64,000 nt of DNA from Sedimentisphaerales bacterium. GTDB taxonomy: Bacteria; Planctomycetota; Phycisphaerae; Sedimentisphaerales; SG8-4. The DNA is taken from the NCBI GenBank assembly GCA_016928975.1, contig JAFGJR010000104.1, positions 1-64,000 on the forward strand, in the 5' to 3' direction. Shown piece by piece: positions 61,522 to 64,000 of the stretch (the stretch's first letter is position 1; every line of letters starts with the position of its first letter). Position numbers and translations under genes: made by a program. The notes beneath the pieces were generated by a model. The model was not told where the DNA came from. It made no database searches and saw only the letters and a list, made by a program, of their open reading frames with translations.

Positions 61522-62754
61522 ATGCGTACCAGATGGATGGCAGTTCTGCTGGTCGTTGGGCCATGTGCCGGTTGCATGACGGAGGCGCCGGGCACAGGAA
61601 AACAGACGTTCGGCAGTGATGTGGCGTTTCTCCAGAAGCACACGGATGTCGTCATTCTCAAGGATCGCTCCGGCAGGAGTCAGGTGGCCGTGCTGCCGCA
61701 GATGCAGGGGCGGGTGATGACCAGCACGGCCGAGGGCCCCGGCGGCTACAGCTTCGGTTGGATCAATCGCGAACTGGTTGCGTCCGGCAAGACCGTCGAG
61801 CACATGAACCCCTTCGGCGGCGAAGACCGCTTCTGGATTGGACCGGAGGGCGGTCAGTTCTCGGTCTTTTTCAAGAAGGGCGTACCGTTCGACCTTGAGC
61901 ACTGGTACACGCCGGCCGCCATTGATACGGAACCATGGGACATCGTGTCGAAATCCTCTCGCTCAGCGACCTTGCGGAAGACCATGCATTTGCAGAACTA
62001 CTCGGATACCGTCTTCGATGTGCAGGTCGAACGCGAAGTCCGCGTTCTGGACCGTGAGGAGGCCCTCAAGACGCTTGGCCTCAGCACTGGCCTGGAGGTC
62101 GACGTAGTGGCGTATGAGTCCAACAACAGGATGACGAACGCCGGGACGGAGTCGTGGGTCAAGGAGACGGGTCTGCTATCGATTTGGATTCTTGGGATGT
62201 TCACGCCGTCGCCCCAGATGACTATTGTCGTTCCGTTCGTCATGGGGCCTCCGGAGCAACTCGGGCCTGCTGTCAACGATGCCTACTTTGGCAAGGTGCC
62301 TGCCAACCGTCTGGTCGTCAGAGACGGGATCCTGTTCTTCAGCGGTGATGGCCAATACCGCAGCAAGATCGGCCTTTCGCCGATGCGGGCCAAGAACGTC
62401 CTTGGCAGCTACGACGGCGCCAACAAGGCTCTCACCGTCGTGCAGTACAACAAGCCTGAGGGCGTAACGGATTATGTGAACTCGATGTGGCAGATTCAGG
62501 ATGCGCCGTTCCGCGGCGACACCGTCAACTCGTACAATGACGGCCCATCCGCTCCCGGCGCCAAGCCGATGGGGCCGTTCTGTGAGTTGGAGACGTCTTC
62601 GCCGGCCGCGGCTCTGTCGCCAGGCCAGAGTATCCTCCACACGCATCGTACGTTTCACTTCAAGGGCTCTGAAGGGGACTTGAACGACATCTCGCAGAAG
62701 ATGCTTGGGGTGAGCATCGCAGAAATCAAGTCGGCGCTGTCCTCCGGGGTTTAG
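61522..62754 (+). CDS. DUF6786-like lipoprotein
   Basis: A 410-residue exported protein. The signal RTRWMAVLLVVGPCAGC ends in a lipobox-like CAGC, so lipidation at Cys is likely although the -3 residue is not typical. The mature part is beta-rich (VVILKDRSGRSQVAVLPQMQ; HMNPFGGEDRFWIGPEGGQF; KPMGPFCELETSSPAAAL). It resembles the DUF6786 family, whose fold recalls carbohydrate-active galactose-mutarotase-like proteins; function unproven. The start follows GGAGA by 6 bases; the frame is open to 61468 but lacks a signal there. Confidence 0.7.
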   Translation: MRTRWMAVLLVVGPCAGCMTEAPGTGKQTFGSDVAFLQKHTDVVILKDRSGRSQVAVLPQMQGRVMTSTAEGPGGYSFGWINRELVASGKTVEHMNPFGGEDRFWIGPEGGQFSVFFKKGVPFDLEHWYTPAAIDTEPWDIVSKSSRSATLRKTMHLQNYSDTVFDVQVEREVRVLDREEALKTLGLSTGLEVDVVAYESNNRMTNAGTESWVKETGLLSIWILGMFTPSPQMTIVVPFVMGPPEQLGPAVNDAYFGKVPANRLVVRDGILFFSGDGQYRSKIGLSPMRAKNVLGSYDGANKALTVVQYNKPEGVTDYVNSMWQIQDAPFRGDTVNSYNDGPSAPGAKPMGPFCELETSSPAAALSPGQSILHTHRTFHFKGSEGDLNDISQKMLGVSIAEIKSALSSGV

Positions 62755-62833
62755 CCAGACGGGAAGATCCGGCGGGCCGTTGCGCTGGAGCGAAAAACGG
62801 ATTGAAAGCAACATCGTCTGAGGGTGCTGACTG

Positions 62834-64000
62834 ATGTATCAGTACAGAAGTGTCACGCGGAAGTGGGTGCTGATTGTCCTTCTGGTGGGCGGGCTCTGCG
62901 AGACGGGTCTCGCGGGACTGGCCGCGCGCATCGGCAAGATCGTCGAAACGCAGGCCGGCGGCGATTTCTCGATCCAGGTGGTCGAGCCGGATTCAGGCGC
63001 GACGGTCTACAGCTATAACGCGAGGAAGCCCCTGATTCCGGCCTCCAACATGAAGCTGATCACGACAGCGGCAGCCTTGAAGTACTTGGGCCCTGATTTC
63101 GAGTACAGGACGCAGGTCGCTCTCTCCGGTGACACATTGGTCGTCCTCGGTAGCGGCGATCCGCTTCTCGGTGACAAGTACACGGATGACCGATACGGCC
63201 GTGAGAGCGGCTGGGTGTTTGCGAGAATCGTCCAGGCGTTGCGGGTGCGAGCGGTTGCGGAGATCAATGACATTGTCATTGACACGACGGTCTTCGACGA
63301 TCAACGGGTGCATCCGAGTTGGCCGGCAAGGGACTACAACAGGTGGTACGCCTGCGAAGTTTGCGGATTGAACTACAACGGCAACTGCATCGACGTGACC
63401 ACGACCAATGTCGGCGGAAGCGTCGTTGTGGAGACCGACCCGGCGACTCGCTTCATCGAAGCCGTGAACCAGGTCGAGGCCGTATCCAGCGGCGATGAGG
63501 CCGTGGGCTCATACAGAACCCAACAGCCGAACCGGATCATCATTTTCGGCAAGTGCAGGACCAGGCAGGGACCGTTCAGAGTGGCCATCGAACAGCCCGC
63601 TGGCTTCTTTGGCTTCTTGCTGTCCGAGCAACTCCAGAAGGCAGGCATCACTGCGAAAGGCAAGGTAATCGAGAAGCCCGTCGGTGCAGATGCCGGACTC
63701 AAGCCACTGGTGGAATTCTGCACGCCGATTGCCGACGTGATTGGCCGGGCCAACACGGACAGTCTCGGTCTGGCTGCCGAGGCGCTGATCAAGACCATTG
63801 ATGCGCACAACAATCCGGATAAGAAGCTGGGCGGCTGGCCTTGCGGCCGCGAGTCGGTCCGGCGATACCTGGCCGGTCTGGGCATTCCCTCCGCGGAGAT
63901 CGCTCTCGATGATGGCAGCGGCCTCAGCCGCGAGAACCGCCTGACCACGAATGCGATCACAAAGGTCTTTCTCGACCTGTATAAGAGCCGCAACTGGGGC
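62834..64000 (+). CDS. D-alanyl-D-alanine carboxypeptidase/endopeptidase, PBP4 (DacB) type, truncated by the window end
   Basis: 389 residues are visible, running off the window. A signal peptide (WVLIVLLVGGLCETGLA) is followed by the SxxK motif in PASNMKLITTAAALKYLG, the long insertion typical of PBP4, VIDTTVFDDQRVHPSWP, and DDGSGLSRENRLTT. The KTG motif lies beyond the window. The SxN motif reads SLG in NTDSLGLAAEALI, so the Asn is missing if the alignment is right. Predicted to cut peptidoglycan peptides in the periplasm. Confidence 0.85.
   Translation, partial: MYQYRSVTRKWVLIVLLVGGLCETGLAGLAARIGKIVETQAGGDFSIQVVEPDSGATVYSYNARKPLIPASNMKLITTAAALKYLGPDFEYRTQVALSGDTLVVLGSGDPLLGDKYTDDRYGRESGWVFARIVQALRVRAVAEINDIVIDTTVFDDQRVHPSWPARDYNRWYACEVCGLNYNGNCIDVTTTNVGGSVVVETDPATRFIEAVNQVEAVSSGDEAVGSYRTQQPNRIIIFGKCRTRQGPFRVAIEQPAGFFGFLLSEQLQKAGITAKGKVIEKPVGADAGLKPLVEFCTPIADVIGRANTDSLGLAAEALIKTIDAHNNPDKKLGGWPCGRESVRRYLAGLGIPSAEIALDDGSGLSRENRLTTNAITKVFLDLYKSRNWG

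Overview
The window looks like a chromosomal segment of a Gram-negative, GC-rich bacterium, most probably a planctomycete of the Phycisphaerae type. This is inferred from gene content: GLUG, LamG and lamin-tail secreted proteins, a type II secretion operon with a very long secretin, a ketosynthase/dehydratase/ACP cluster, an SPFH operon linked to a P-type ATPase, GH10 and GH144 enzymes with export signals, and a DUF6786-like lipoprotein. No rRNA, tRNA, CRISPR array, insertion sequence or prophage was seen.

Layout. 1-8.4 kb: the end of a lamin-tail protein, a palindrome-rich repeat element, a GLUG-repeat secreted protein, a secreted LamG-FN3-GH144 glucanase, an ABC exporter pair with an unknown small protein, and a small secreted protein. 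8.4-12.4 kb: a sparse region with an HtrA-like protease, a HEAT-like basic protein, and a possible undescribed minus-strand unit (9404 to 8675) made of a promoter, a Cys-rich mini-ORF, an SD-led ORF and a hairpin. 12.4-26.4 kb: one type II secretion operon in the order E-F-G-H-I-J-K-L-M, two GspC-like genes, a third related small gene, then D.

26.4-31.9 kb (minus strand): dehydratase, ACP, dehydratase, a ketosynthase lacking its catalytic Cys and one His, an intact ketosynthase, and serS. 32.0-46.8 kb: a GNAT acetyltransferase with a leaderless-looking start, an ABC-2 permease on the minus strand, then a plus-strand run of three SPFH proteins, a P1B ATPase, an ABC ATPase and permease, a 613-residue unknown and a UvrD helicase. 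46.9-56.6 kb: a Tat-exported sugar-isomerase-like protein, a Tat-exported GH10 enzyme, ManC, RuvX, rpsO-pnp, and an NtrB/NtrC-type pair. 56.6-61.2 kb (minus strand): hom, an ApgM-family gene (candidate homoserine kinase), lysC and a membrane-anchored nuclease. The window ends with a DUF6786-like lipoprotein and the start of a PBP4-type peptidase.

How the genes work together: the secretion operon can deliver Sec- or Tat-exported enzymes, such as the GH10 and GH144 proteins, across the outer membrane. The hom-apgM-lysC operon covers steps toward threonine. The KS pair, two dehydratases and the ACP look like a dedicated acyl or polyene assembly line. The SPFH/P-type ATPase/ABC run looks like a membrane-organisation or membrane-stress module. 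The strongest candidates for undescribed biology are the SPFH-ATPase-ABC run, the heterodimeric KS cluster with Cys replaced by Glu, and the extended secretin with duplicated GspC genes.
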